Source: Bacillota bacterium
GTDB taxonomy: Bacteria; Bacillota; Clostridia; Lachnospirales; Lachnospiraceae
DNA: 64,000 nucleotides
Reading direction: 5' to 3'
NCBI GenBank assembly: GCA_023418475.1
Contig: JAEZZO010000058.1
Location: 1-64,000, forward strand
The translations under genes and the position numbers were made by a program. Below the pieces are notes generated by a model. The model did not search any database, was not told the DNA's origin, and saw only the letters and a list, made by a program, of their open reading frames with translations. How positions within the stretch are numbered: the first letter of the stretch is position 1; the number at the start of each line of letters is the position of its first letter. Shown here in pieces: positions 46,101 through 53,821 of the stretch.

Positions 46101-46759
46101 CGCAGGCAAAAAAATCAATCAGTGAGATAAAGGTAAAAATTAAAGAGCTGGGTGATGTAAACGTTAATGCAATTGAGGATTATAAGAATTTGACACAGCG
46201 TTATGAGTTTTTGACGGAACAGCGAGAAGACTTGATAAAAGCGGAGGAAGCACTGAAACAGATTATATTTGAGCTTGATACGGAGATGAGAATACAATTT
46301 GCGGAGAAATTCAAAGCAATAAACGAACAGTTTGATATTGTATTCAAGGAGCTCTTCGGGGGTGGAAAAGCAGATCTGGAATTAACAGAGCAGGAAGACA
46401 TCCTGGAAGCAGGTATCCGAATTAATGCACAGCCGCCGGGAAAGAAGCTGCAGAATATGATGCAGCTGTCCGGTGGGGAGAAAGCATTAACAGCAATTTC
46501 ACTGTTATTTGCCATTCAGAATTTAAAGCCATCACCATTCTGTCTTTTGGATGAGATTGAAGCAGCACTGGATGATTCAAATGTAGGGCGTTTTGCAAAA
46601 TATCTGCATAAGCTAACGAAGCATACACAATTTATAGTGATAACCCACCGTAGAGGTACGATGGCTTCCGCTGATATTTTATATGGCATAACCATGCAGG
46701 AAAAGGGTGTCTCTACGCTGGTTTCGGTGAATTTGATAGAAAAGGAATTAGATAAATAA
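43199..46759 (+). CDS. smc: Chromosome partition protein Smc
   Basis: ATPase of the bacterial condensin. The N-terminal Walker A is GPNGSGKSNVADAVRWV, followed by LGEQSAKQLRG. Two very long coiled coils flank a flexible hinge (about 500-660, with MPGIIGVVADI and GGSISGGAYKNAS). The C-terminal head has the signature LSGGEKALTAISLLFAI and Walker B in PFCLLDEIEAALDDSN. The length of 1186 aa is normal. Partners scpA and scpB are at 16 kb. It is followed by ftsY, a conserved order. Confidence 0.97.
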   Translation: MYLKSIEIHGFKSFANKMVLEFHDGITGIVGPNGSGKSNVADAVRWVLGEQSAKQLRGAKMEDVIFSGTQARKPLGFAYVAITMNNSDHKLPIEYEEVTIARRVYRSGESEYLINGASCRLKDVYEMFLDTGIGKEGYSIIGQGQIDKILSGKPEDRRELFDEAAGIVKFKRRKNTAEKNLEEEKLNLSRVSDIIKEIEKQLAPLERQSEVAKEYLKLKEELKGLEVNLFLMEYEKLRDAKEQIDEKLTIANSDLDQAKKEYENTKEEYIHLEQQLEEYSKIIELDRNEYNEYKLSIEKAEGEIKVLQEQISFALQNDEYIKNRIHTNQQDIQSKKEEESGYLKDKETIDIKLSETDDLLSSALLTLDKIKENIVKYSKEIEACNNEIFEYLNINSGIKSSMQRYETMLEQNNIRRAELNQRILKIKSEESQYNEVIDNCLENLNTISELLLQKNRESSSLEQSITESQGFIDQYSKKYNEVQAHFLRDKSRLESLMNLTERYEGYGISIKKVMERKAFMPGIIGVVADIIKVEKAYETAIETALGGTIQNIVTDNEATAKELIHYLKQNKFGRATFLPLTNIQAGSGLSNEKVLKEAGVVGIASSLVENDKKMDALIDYLLGKIIVVDHMDHAVEIARKYHYSLRIVTLEGELLTPGGSISGGAYKNASNLLGRRREIEEMEEQVALVQKEAAKLLQRKEECRENRTRLRERLETLKKQTQEHYLEQNTARLNLDREQGKKAEAETIYQEYVKELQEIDFQANDLKGKLSKLTDSLNENIQRNKEKEAMIDALTKLLNEERIKEQAAGEKSSHIKLEFSSLEQNNQYLLENVKRVKREIDKLYGEEASLKADIAKTNQTVNEKQMVISQTEHLIETYKNSLAGLDHKINSEQSEREQITSIHKSFFTKREDLSGRMNELDKECYRLNAQKEKLIEQSDQQMSYMWEEYELTYTTAFDFSKKEEISLPQAKKSISEIKVKIKELGDVNVNAIEDYKNLTQRYEFLTEQREDLIKAEEALKQIIFELDTEMRIQFAEKFKAINEQFDIVFKELFGGGKADLELTEQEDILEAGIRINAQPPGKKLQNMMQLSGGEKALTAISLLFAIQNLKPSPFCLLDEIEAALDDSNVGRFAKYLHKLTKHTQFIVITHRRGTMASADILYGITMQEKGVSTLVSVNLIEKELDK

Positions 46760-46788
46760 TTATATGATTTTAACGTTAATAGCTTGAT

Positions 46789-46822
46789 TTAGGCTTTTGA
46801 CACTCGAATCATTATATAAAGT
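46789..46822 (+). repeat. Palindromic repeat family, single end (copy C)
   Basis: The right-end sequence contains AGGCTTTTGACACTCGAAT (46791-46809) and continues ATTATATAAAGT, which is shared with copy B. No matching left arm was seen upstream, where smc ends. It sits just before the ftsY ribosome binding site. Confidence 0.6.
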
Positions 46823-46854
46823 TTAAAAATGATATAGCAAAATGGAGGATTTAT

Positions 46855-47787
46855 ATGGGAGAAAATAAAAGTGGTTTTTTTAGTAAATTGGTACAGGGAT
46901 TATCCAAGACAAGAAATAGTATTGCACATGGGATTGATGCGATTTTTTCCGGATTTTCCAGCATAGATGATGATTTTTATGAAGAACTGGAAGAAATACT
47001 TATTATGGCAGACATTGGCATTAATACGACAACTGCTATTATCGAAAATTTAAGACAGAAGGTAAAGGATAATAAAATTAAGGATCCCGGCGAATGCAGA
47101 CAGCTGCTGATTAACAGTATGAAGGAGCAGATGCAGCTAAAGGAGACCGCTTATGATTTTGAAAATCAAAAATCAGTTGTACTGTTAATTGGTGTGAATG
47201 GCGTAGGAAAGACAACTTCCGTGGGCAAACTAGCCGGACAAATGAAGGACAAAGGCAAGAAAGTGATGGTTGCGGCGGCCGATACCTTCCGTGCAGCAGC
47301 TATAGAGCAGCTTACAGAATGGGCTCATCGGGCCAATGTCAATATTATTGCACAGAAGGAGGGTTCGGATCCCGCAGCAGTTATTTATGATGCTGTAACA
47401 GCGGCAAAAGCCAGAGATGTGGATATCCTTCTTTGTGATACGGCAGGCCGCCTTCATAATAAGAAGAATTTGATGGAGGAGCTTAAAAAGATTGACCGAG
47501 TGATTGAACGGGAATATCCTGAGGCTTACCGTGAGACATTAGTTGTGCTGGATGGTACAACCGGACAGAATGCACTCGCTCAGGCAAAAGAATTCAATGA
47601 GGTTGCAGATATAACAGGTATTATACTGACAAAGCTTGACGGTACGGCCAAGGGTGGTATTGCAATCGCAATTCAGTCAGAGCTTGGTATTCCGGTAAAA
47701 TATATTGGTATCGGAGAGAAAATTGATGATTTGCAGAAATTTAACGCAGATGATTTTGTGAATGCATTATTTCAAAAAAATGAATAG
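46855..47787 (+). CDS. ftsY: Signal recognition particle receptor FtsY
   Basis: SRP GTPase that docks ribosome-nascent chain-SRP complexes at the membrane. An N domain (about 20-95) precedes the G domain, with G1 in IGVNGVGKTTSVGKLAGQ, G3 in DTAGRLHNKKNLMEEL and G4 in TKLDGTAKGG. 310 aa without a long acidic A domain, as in other Firmicutes. It follows smc. The other SRP GTPase, ffh, is at 58.1 kb. Confidence 0.96.
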   Translation: MGENKSGFFSKLVQGLSKTRNSIAHGIDAIFSGFSSIDDDFYEELEEILIMADIGINTTTAIIENLRQKVKDNKIKDPGECRQLLINSMKEQMQLKETAYDFENQKSVVLLIGVNGVGKTTSVGKLAGQMKDKGKKVMVAAADTFRAAAIEQLTEWAHRANVNIIAQKEGSDPAAVIYDAVTAAKARDVDILLCDTAGRLHNKKNLMEELKKIDRVIEREYPEAYRETLVVLDGTTGQNALAQAKEFNEVADITGIILTKLDGTAKGGIAIAIQSELGIPVKYIGIGEKIDDLQKFNADDFVNALFQKNE

Positions 47788-47846
47788 AGAAAGATACGTG
47801 CTCAAAGTGATAAATTTTTACCGGCACGCAAATGGAGGAAAGTATC

Positions 47847-49064
47847 ATGATGACATTGGAAAAATTTGAAGAAGCAACAGAAGCGGTCAAGAAAGTAATT
47901 CTACGTACAGAGCTGGTCTACAGTGATTATTTTTCTGATCTGACGGGTAACAAAGTTTACCTGAAACCGGAGAATATGCAATTCACCGGAGCTTACAAGG
48001 TTAGAGGCGCTTACTATAAAATCAGCACATTAACCAAGGAAGAAAGGGAACGCGGACTAATTACCGCATCGGCAGGAAACCATGCACAGGGAGTTGCCTA
48101 TGCAGCGAAGCTCTACAATGCGAAGGCTGTTATTGTGATGCCCTCCACTACTCCGCTTATTAAGGTAAATCGGACAAAGGGCTATGGTGCAGAGGTAATT
48201 CTATATGGTAATGTTTATGATGAAGCTTGTCAGTATGCATTAAAGCTGGCGCAGGAGAAAGGGTATACCTTTATTCATCCGTTTAATGATGAAGTTGTTT
48301 CTACCGGACAGGGAACCATTGCGATGGAAATATTCAAGGACCTTCCTACGGTTGATATAATCCTTGCTCCAATCGGCGGGGGAGGTCTGCTTGCAGGAGT
48401 TGCTACATTAGCCAAGATGTTAAATCCGAATGTGAAGATAATCGGGGTGGAACCAGCCGGTGCTGCGTGTATGAAAGCATCCATCAAAGCCGGAAGTGTT
48501 GTTACACTTCCCAGTGTTGATACGATTGCAGACGGCACAGCGGTTAAAACACCGGGTGATATTGTGTTCCCTTATATTCAAAAATATGTCGATGATATCA
48601 TAACCATAGATGACCAGGAGCTGATCGTTAATTTTCTGGATATGATTGAAAACCACAAAATGGTAGTTGAGAATTCAGGTTTATTAACAGTGGCTGCATT
48701 AAAGCATTTAAAATGCAAGAAAAAGAAAGTCGTATCCATTCTTAGTGGCGGCAATATGGATATTATTACGGTCTCTTCCATAGTACAGCACGGGCTGATT
48801 GAGAGAGGACGTGTATTTACCGTATCTGTGCTTCTTCCGGACAGACCGGGGGAACTGGTTAATGTCGCTTCTGTTGTTGCAAAGGCGCAGGGTAATGTCA
48901 TCCGCCTGGATCATAACCAATTTGTAAGCATTAACCGTAATAGTGCGGTTGAACTTACTATTACCATGGAAACCTTTGGTCATGAACATAAACAGCAGAT
49001 TGTTCAGGCTCTGATTGATCATGGTTATAATCCGAAGATATTAACACCAAGTAAAGTATATTAG
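47847..49064 (+). CDS. ilvA: Threonine ammonia-lyase (PLP-dependent) with C-terminal ACT domain
   Basis: Deaminates threonine to 2-oxobutanoate. The PLP Lys is in TGAYKVRGAYYKI, with ASAGNHAQGVAYA (phosphate site) and GGGGLLAGVA (glycine loop). The C-terminal ACT domain (about 325-405) starts with VFTVSVLLPDRPGEL and would bind an allosteric amino acid. At 405 aa the architecture resembles TdcB-like proteins with an added ACT domain. The ATG at 47832 is in frame, but GGAGGA (47834-47839) directs initiation to 47847. The division between biosynthetic and catabolic roles cannot be settled by sequence. Confidence 0.9.
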   Translation: MMTLEKFEEATEAVKKVILRTELVYSDYFSDLTGNKVYLKPENMQFTGAYKVRGAYYKISTLTKEERERGLITASAGNHAQGVAYAAKLYNAKAVIVMPSTTPLIKVNRTKGYGAEVILYGNVYDEACQYALKLAQEKGYTFIHPFNDEVVSTGQGTIAMEIFKDLPTVDIILAPIGGGGLLAGVATLAKMLNPNVKIIGVEPAGAACMKASIKAGSVVTLPSVDTIADGTAVKTPGDIVFPYIQKYVDDIITIDDQELIVNFLDMIENHKMVVENSGLLTVAALKHLKCKKKKVVSILSGGNMDIITVSSIVQHGLIERGRVFTVSVLLPDRPGELVNVASVVAKAQGNVIRLDHNQFVSINRNSAVELTITMETFGHEHKQQIVQALIDHGYNPKILTPSKVY

Positions 49065-49469
49065 AAAGCATATCGGAATTAGCAGGTATTTTATATTTGT
49101 TCATTCGATCTTTCTGCTGATGAAATGATACATACTGGACAATATTTTGGCATCCATCCTTTAATATGTCAATGCAGAACGGTGCGTTTCGAAGATATAT
49201 GAAAATAGGAGTCATTCTGGCATTAATGGATAGAAAAACGGATAAATTTCAGCGTTTTTACAAGATTACAGCTATTTACAATTTTTACTGAGATTGTTAT
49301 AATAAGAATATCTTTATATTCTGTATTTCATATCAGATTATTGACATTGGGAGTAGTCATTCATATCTGTAAATAACGGTAACTCATTCTGTTCCTGTAT
49401 TCAGCCTGTTTCATAATGGATTAAGTTAGACATCTTATAAAAAAGGGTGTTTTGCATTTTAATTAAGTA
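49065..49469. other. Intergenic region upstream of recA
   Basis: About 400 bases without a convincing gene. It contains a strong promoter-like sequence at 49275-49303, far from any annotated start, and a weaker one near 49341. A 39-residue frame at 49172 lacks a ribosome binding site. A small RNA or a long recA leader is possible. Confidence 0.45.
49275..49303 (+). promoter_or_regulatory. Promoter-like sequence with no gene directly downstream
   Basis: TTTACA (49275-49280), a 17-bp spacer and a perfect TATAAT (49298-49303). The next annotated start is recA, about 250 bases downstream and with its own promoter. Confidence 0.5.
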
Positions 49470-49498
49470 TTGACATTCCATGTAAAATAAGTTAATAT
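49470..49498 (+). promoter_or_regulatory. recA promoter
   Basis: TTGACA (49470-49475), a 17-bp spacer and TAATAT (49493-49498). Transcription would start near 49505, inside the LexA box. Confidence 0.8.
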
Positions 49499-49505
49499 GT
49501 GAACG

Positions 49506-49519
49506 AGAACATTAGTTCG
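49506..49519. promoter_or_regulatory. LexA operator (SOS box) of recA
   Basis: GAAC-ATTA-GTTC (49507-49518) flanked by A and G is a close match to the Firmicutes SOS box CGAACN4GTTCG. It overlaps the expected transcription start, where LexA would block recA expression until DNA damage. Confidence 0.85.
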
Positions 49520-49558
49520 TATTTTGGAGGCGTGGCCTTCATTAAAGGGAGATTAGAT

Positions 49559-50584
49559 ATGGCAAAGGATGATAAAATAAGAGCATTAGAATCTGCTCTT
49601 GCGCAGATCGAGAAGCAGTACGGAAAAGGCTCCATTATGAAGCTTGGTGATACAAATGCTAATATGAACATTGAGACAGTTCCAACCGGTTCCATAAGTC
49701 TGGATATTGCATTGGGCCTTGGTGGTGTACCGAAGGGGAGAATTATTGAGGTGTATGGTCCGGAATCCAGCGGTAAGACAACCGTTGCACTTCATATGGT
49801 ATCCGAGGTTCAGAAAAGAGGCGGAATTGCCGGTTTCATTGATGCAGAGCATGCGCTGGATCCGGTTTATGCCAAGAATATCGGAGTTGACATTGATAAT
49901 TTATATATTTCACAGCCGGATAACGGTGAGCAGGCTCTTGAAATTACAGAAACTATGGTTCGTTCCGGTGCTGTTGATATCATCATCGTAGATTCCGTAG
50001 CAGCACTTGTTCCTAAGGCTGAAATTGATGGTGAGATGGGAGATTCTCATGTAGGACTTCAGGCAAGATTAATGTCACAGGCTCTTAGAAAATTAACTGC
50101 AGTCATCAGCAAATCCAATTGTATTGTTGTATTTATCAATCAGCTTCGTGAGAAGGTTGGCGTAATGTTTGGAAATCCAGAGACAACAACAGGCGGCCGT
50201 GCACTTAAATTTTATTCATCCATCCGTCTGGATGTCAGAAGAATTGAGGCTCTGAAGCAGGGCGGCGATGTAGTTGGCAACAGAACAAGAGTGAAGGTAG
50301 TTAAAAATAAAATTGCTCCTCCATTTAAAGAGGCAGAATTTGATATAATGTTTGGAAAAGGTATTTCGAGAGAGGGCGATGTTCTGGATCTGGCAGCGGA
50401 TGCAGGTATTATTGTGAAGAGCGGTGCATGGTATGCATATAATGATGCAACGATCGGGCAGGGCAGAGAGAATGCAAAACAGTTTTTAAGCGATAATCCT
50501 GAAATATTTCATGAAGTTGAAGAAAAAGTCAGAGATAAGTATATGCTGGTGCCGGCAAAGAATTATAACGAAGTACTGGAATAA
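49559..50584 (+). CDS. recA: Recombinase A
   Basis: ATP-dependent strand-exchange protein and SOS co-protease. It begins MAKDDKIRALESALAQIEKQ. Walker A is in GPESSGKTTVALHMV, Walker B in VDIIIVDSVAALVPKAEI, and the DNA-binding loop L2 follows GVMFGNPETTTGGRALKF. 341 aa. The open frame extends upstream to 49499, but that lies across the promoter and SOS box. AAAGGGAG (49544-49551) is seven bases before the ATG at 49559. A terminator-like hairpin separates it from recX. Confidence 0.98.
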   Translation: MAKDDKIRALESALAQIEKQYGKGSIMKLGDTNANMNIETVPTGSISLDIALGLGGVPKGRIIEVYGPESSGKTTVALHMVSEVQKRGGIAGFIDAEHALDPVYAKNIGVDIDNLYISQPDNGEQALEITETMVRSGAVDIIIVDSVAALVPKAEIDGEMGDSHVGLQARLMSQALRKLTAVISKSNCIVVFINQLREKVGVMFGNPETTTGGRALKFYSSIRLDVRRIEALKQGGDVVGNRTRVKVVKNKIAPPFKEAEFDIMFGKGISREGDVLDLAADAGIIVKSGAWYAYNDATIGQGRENAKQFLSDNPEIFHEVEEKVRDKYMLVPAKNYNEVLE

Positions 50585-50614
50585 TTCTACATTCTATAGT
50601 ATAATATAAAAAAC

Positions 50615-50690
50615 AGGCTGTCCAAGGATGAGTAGCAGGAGAAAGGGTTACATTGTACCTATTTACTGTTAGATCAGGGACAGCCTTTGT
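50615..50690 (+). terminator. Terminator-like hairpin between recA and recX
   Basis: AGGCTGTCC (50615-50623) pairs perfectly with GGACAGCCT (50678-50686), enclosing a 54-nt region with weaker internal pairing, followed by TTTGT. It may attenuate read-through into recX, as seen for recA-recX elsewhere. Confidence 0.6.
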
Positions 50691-50712
50691 GATGTATAAA
50701 GGAGCAGAAGGA

Positions 50713-51333
50713 ATGGTTGTTACTAAATTGGAACAGTCGGAACAATCAAAGGTGAGAGTATTTATCGACGATGCTTATGCCTTTCTATTATATCAGAAGG
50801 ATATCGAACAATTTGGACTGAAACAGAGAGGAGTAATTTCAGATGCATTATATGTTAAGATTATGGAAGATACCATATACAGACGTGCAAAGCAAAAAGC
50901 TCTGGCTGTTTTAAAATTTATGGACCGAACCGAGCTGGAGCTTAGGACAAAGCTCCTTGATAACGGATATCCGGAAGAAATTATATTGCGGATCATATCC
51001 TATGTGATTGAGTATGGATATCTTAATGATGAGCGATTTGCCAGGGCATATATCAGAGCGAGAATGAATACGAAAAGTAAACAGGTAATTAAAGGTGAAT
51101 TGATTCGTAAAGGCATAGCAAAAGAAGTGGCTGATAGTATATTGGCTGAGGAATATGAGAATACTGAAACCGTTGAAGATGCTGAACTTACAGCGATAAG
51201 GAAAGCAGTTGCCAAGAAGACAAAAAATCCGGAAATGCTTAATCCGCAGGAAAAACAGAAGCTGATGGCATCCCTTTACCGCAAAGGTTTTGAAATTAGC
51301 AAAATAAAGAAAATTATATTGGAAATTAGATAA
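50713..51333 (+). CDS. recX: Regulatory protein RecX
   Basis: Modulator of RecA filaments. The sequence is three-helix repeat rich, with FMDRTELELRTKLLDNGYPE, GYLNDERFARAYIRAR and KGFEISKIKKIILEI, all typical of RecX. 206 aa. The open frame starts at 50653 inside the hairpin region, while AAAGGAG (50698-50704) selects the ATG at 50713. It lies directly behind recA and may be cotranscribed with partial termination. Confidence 0.9.
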   Translation: MVVTKLEQSEQSKVRVFIDDAYAFLLYQKDIEQFGLKQRGVISDALYVKIMEDTIYRRAKQKALAVLKFMDRTELELRTKLLDNGYPEEIILRIISYVIEYGYLNDERFARAYIRARMNTKSKQVIKGELIRKGIAKEVADSILAEEYENTETVEDAELTAIRKAVAKKTKNPEMLNPQEKQKLMASLYRKGFEISKIKKIILEIR

Positions 51334-51368
51334 TTTGTCATTTTAAACCTTATTTAATTAATTTATCC

Positions 51369-51397
51369 TTGCCTTTTTGAAATAAATATTATACAAT
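51369..51397 (+). promoter_or_regulatory. Promoter of the biotin-dependent carboxyltransferase cluster
   Basis: TTGCCT (51369-51374), a 17-bp spacer and TACAAT (51392-51397), about 55 bases before the first gene. Confidence 0.6.
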
Positions 51398-51451
51398 TAG
51401 ACTCGGCAGAGAATTGATTTATATAACAATAGAAAAAATGGAGGGCTGAAA

Positions 51452-52888
51452 ATGAGCAGTACAGCACAACTGTCAGCAAGAGAGAGAATTACTTCTTTGC
51501 TTGACGACAATAGTTTTGTTGAAGTCGGCGCTTTCGTTACAAAAAGAAGTACAGACTTTAATCTTCAGCAAAAGGATACCCCAGCTGATGGTGTAATAAC
51601 CGGTTACGGTGTCATTGATGGAAATCTTGTTTATGTATATAGTCAGGATGCTTCCGCAATGGGTGGATCAGTCGGTGAAATGCACGCAAAAAAAATAGCA
51701 CACATTTATGATTTGGCACTTAAAGTAGGAGCACCAGTGATCGGTTTAATTGATTCTACAGGAATTCGATTACAGGAAGCTTGCGATGCCTTAGACGGCT
51801 TTGGAGCGATTTATGCGAAGCAGACACTTGCTTCCGGTATAATTCCTCAGATTACTGCAATTTTTGGAAAATGCGGCGGTGGTCTGGCTGTGATGGCTTC
51901 TTTAAGTGACTTTTCTTTTATGGAGGGAAATACAGCAAGCTTATTTGTAAACTCCCCGAATGCTTTGGCTGGCAATAGTAAGGAAAAATGTGATACGGCG
52001 AAAGCCGCTTATCAGGCAAAAGCGGGTCTGGTTGATTATGTCGGAAAGTCAGATGCTGACGTACTTGAAGAAATCCGTAATTTGATTACAATTTTACCCT
52101 CGAATAATGAAGATGATGCTTCCTTTGATGAATGCACTGATGATTTAAACCGTCTTCTTACTGACTTTACGAATGAAGTAAAAGATTCAAAGAAAGCTTT
52201 AAGTGATATTTCGGACAACAATTTCTTCTATGAAGTAAAGCCGGATTATGCGAAAGAAATGGTTACCGGTTTTATTCGTTTAAACGGAGTAACAGTAGGT
52301 GCAGTTGCTAACCGCACCGAGTTAACAGATGATGCCAGAAAAGCGATCGAAAGCTTTGATGGTACTTTAACAACAGATGGATGCTATAAAGCAGCAGAGT
52401 TTGTAGAATTTTGTGATGCTTTTAACATTCCTATATTAACGCTTACCAACGTAAATGGTTATAAAGCGACTGTAGCAGAGGAAAAAACCATTGCGAAGGC
52501 TTCTGCCAAATTAACCTATGCATTTGCTAATGCAACAGTTCCCAAGGTGAATTTTGTTGTTGGAAAAGCATATGGTTCTGCTTATATTGCAATGAATTCC
52601 AAGCACATCGGAGCAGATCTGGTGTTTGCAATACCTTCTGCTTCTATAGGTATGATGGATGCGGAGCTTGCTGCACAGATTATCTATGATGAAGAATCTG
52701 CAGAGGTAAGGAAGGAAAAGGCGGCAGAATATGCTGCACTTCAATCAAGTGCGCAGGCAGCTGCAAAGCGCGGATATGTTGACAGTATCATTGAACCGGA
52801 TACTATCCGTAAGCATGCTATATATTCCTTTGAGATGCTCTTCACCAAGAGAGAAAACCGTCCTGCTAAAAAACATGGTACCATATAG
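51452..52888 (+). CDS. Acyl-CoA carboxyltransferase subunit (12S/MmdA/PccB family)
   Basis: Carboxyltransferase of the crotonase-like fold that moves CO2 between biotin and an acyl-CoA (acetyl-, propionyl- or methylmalonyl-CoA). Family marks are ARERITSLLDDNSFVEVG, DTPADGVITGYG, SQDASAMGGSVGEMHAKKI, DSTGIRLQEACDAL and GKAYGSAYIAMNSKHIGAD. At 478 aa it is somewhat shorter than usual (about 510-520). It leads a four-gene cluster with an OadG-like protein, a biotin carrier and an OadA-like 5S subunit. Whether it uses malonyl- or methylmalonyl-CoA cannot be read from the sequence. Confidence 0.85.
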   Translation: MSSTAQLSARERITSLLDDNSFVEVGAFVTKRSTDFNLQQKDTPADGVITGYGVIDGNLVYVYSQDASAMGGSVGEMHAKKIAHIYDLALKVGAPVIGLIDSTGIRLQEACDALDGFGAIYAKQTLASGIIPQITAIFGKCGGGLAVMASLSDFSFMEGNTASLFVNSPNALAGNSKEKCDTAKAAYQAKAGLVDYVGKSDADVLEEIRNLITILPSNNEDDASFDECTDDLNRLLTDFTNEVKDSKKALSDISDNNFFYEVKPDYAKEMVTGFIRLNGVTVGAVANRTELTDDARKAIESFDGTLTTDGCYKAAEFVEFCDAFNIPILTLTNVNGYKATVAEEKTIAKASAKLTYAFANATVPKVNFVVGKAYGSAYIAMNSKHIGADLVFAIPSASIGMMDAELAAQIIYDEESAEVRKEKAAEYAALQSSAQAAAKRGYVDSIIEPDTIRKHAIYSFEMLFTKRENRPAKKHGTI

Positions 52889-52902
52889 AATGAGGTGAGA
52901 TT

Positions 52903-53265
52903 ATGGGTATATTAGAGCATGTAACAAGTAGCCAGGCTATGGTTCTGTCTAATACAGGCAGCTATATCAATATGAATACATTATTCGGAGTTGTAGTTGT
53001 TTTAGCAGTTCTTCTTCTGGTTGCTATCGTATATTTAGTTAATATTATGTCCTATCTGAAGAATGATCCGGCAAATAAAGCAGTATCCGACAATCATGCT
53101 TCCGATACCGGCATTGGAAATACCGGCAGTGTTGTGACCGAGCAGGCTAATCTGGTGGATGACCGTGAATTAGTAGCGGTTATTACAGCAGCGATCTATG
53201 CATCCATGGGCACAGATGCTCCTGCCGATGGTTTGGTAGTCCGTTCCATCCGAAGAGTAAGATAA
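52903..53265 (+). CDS. OadG-like small membrane subunit
   Basis: 120 aa with a single transmembrane helix (about 27-48, TLFGVVVVLAVLLLVAIVYL) and a C-terminal region with ELVAVITAAIYASMG and VVRSIRRVR. This is the pattern of the gamma (OadG) or delta (MmdD) subunit of Na+-pumping decarboxylases, which helps assemble the carboxyltransferase on the membrane. It lies between the carboxyltransferase and the biotin carrier. No beta-subunit (ion pump) gene is in the cluster, so it may serve only as anchor. Confidence 0.75.
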   Translation: MGILEHVTSSQAMVLSNTGSYINMNTLFGVVVVLAVLLLVAIVYLVNIMSYLKNDPANKAVSDNHASDTGIGNTGSVVTEQANLVDDRELVAVITAAIYASMGTDAPADGLVVRSIRRVR

Positions 53266-53395
53266 GAAGTCGAAATGTCTATTTCAATTGGCGAGATACA
53301 TTTATTGCATCCGAGATTGATCTCAAGAATAAGCTTAATAAAGAATTCATATAGTAAAGCACCAATGGTGCCAGATAAACAAGGAGGATTTCAAG

Positions 53396-53794
53396 ATGAA
53401 ATATTATACAATAACCGTTAACGGTAACACTTATAATGTATCAGTTCAGGAAGGAGTTGCCGCACCCGCACCTGCTCCGGTTTATGCAGCAGCACCTGTA
53501 GCAGCACCTGCACCCGTTGCAGCAGCACCGGCTCCCGCAGCAGCGCCCGCACCTGCAGCTGCCCCCGCTGGAACAGCAGGAAGTGTTAAGGTAAGCGCAC
53601 CTATGCCTGGTAAGATCGTTGCTTTAAAAGCATCCGCTGGACAGGCAGTGAAGAAGGGCGACGTTATTCTGATCCTGGAAGCTATGAAGATGGAAAATGA
53701 AATTGTTTCTCCTCAGGATGGTGTTGTAGCTAGTATCAATGTAACCGCAGGCCAATCTGTTGAAGCAGGTAGTCTGTTAGCTACATTAAACTAA
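53396..53794 (+). CDS. Biotin carboxyl carrier protein (1.3S/MmdC type)
   Basis: 132 aa. A short N-terminal segment (YYTITVNGNTYNVSVQEG) is joined by a long Ala/Pro linker (about 22-60) to a biotinyl domain. The biotin Lys98 is in ILEAMKMENEIVSPQDG. Such swinging carriers shuttle carboxyl groups between the two carboxyltransferases. The linker is encoded by a GC-rich repetitive stretch unlike the neighbouring DNA. Start ATG follows AAGGAGG. Confidence 0.93.
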   Translation: MKYYTITVNGNTYNVSVQEGVAAPAPAPVYAAAPVAAPAPVAAAPAPAAAPAPAAAPAGTAGSVKVSAPMPGKIVALKASAGQAVKKGDVILILEAMKMENEIVSPQDGVVASINVTAGQSVEAGSLLATLN

Positions 53795-53821
53795 CTATAA
53801 ACATTAACAGGAGGTAGAGTA

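Noticed and set aside
49172..49291. 39-residue frame upstream of recA
   Set aside because: No ribosome binding site and no recognisable sequence; likely chance.
49499..49558. Upstream GTG extension of recA
   Set aside because: It overlaps the -10 box and the LexA operator, and AAAGGGAG plus the family N-terminus point to the ATG at 49559.
53361..53373. Small GCACC/GGTGC hairpin before the biotin carrier
   Set aside because: Only five base pairs and a common size for chance hairpins; no other support.
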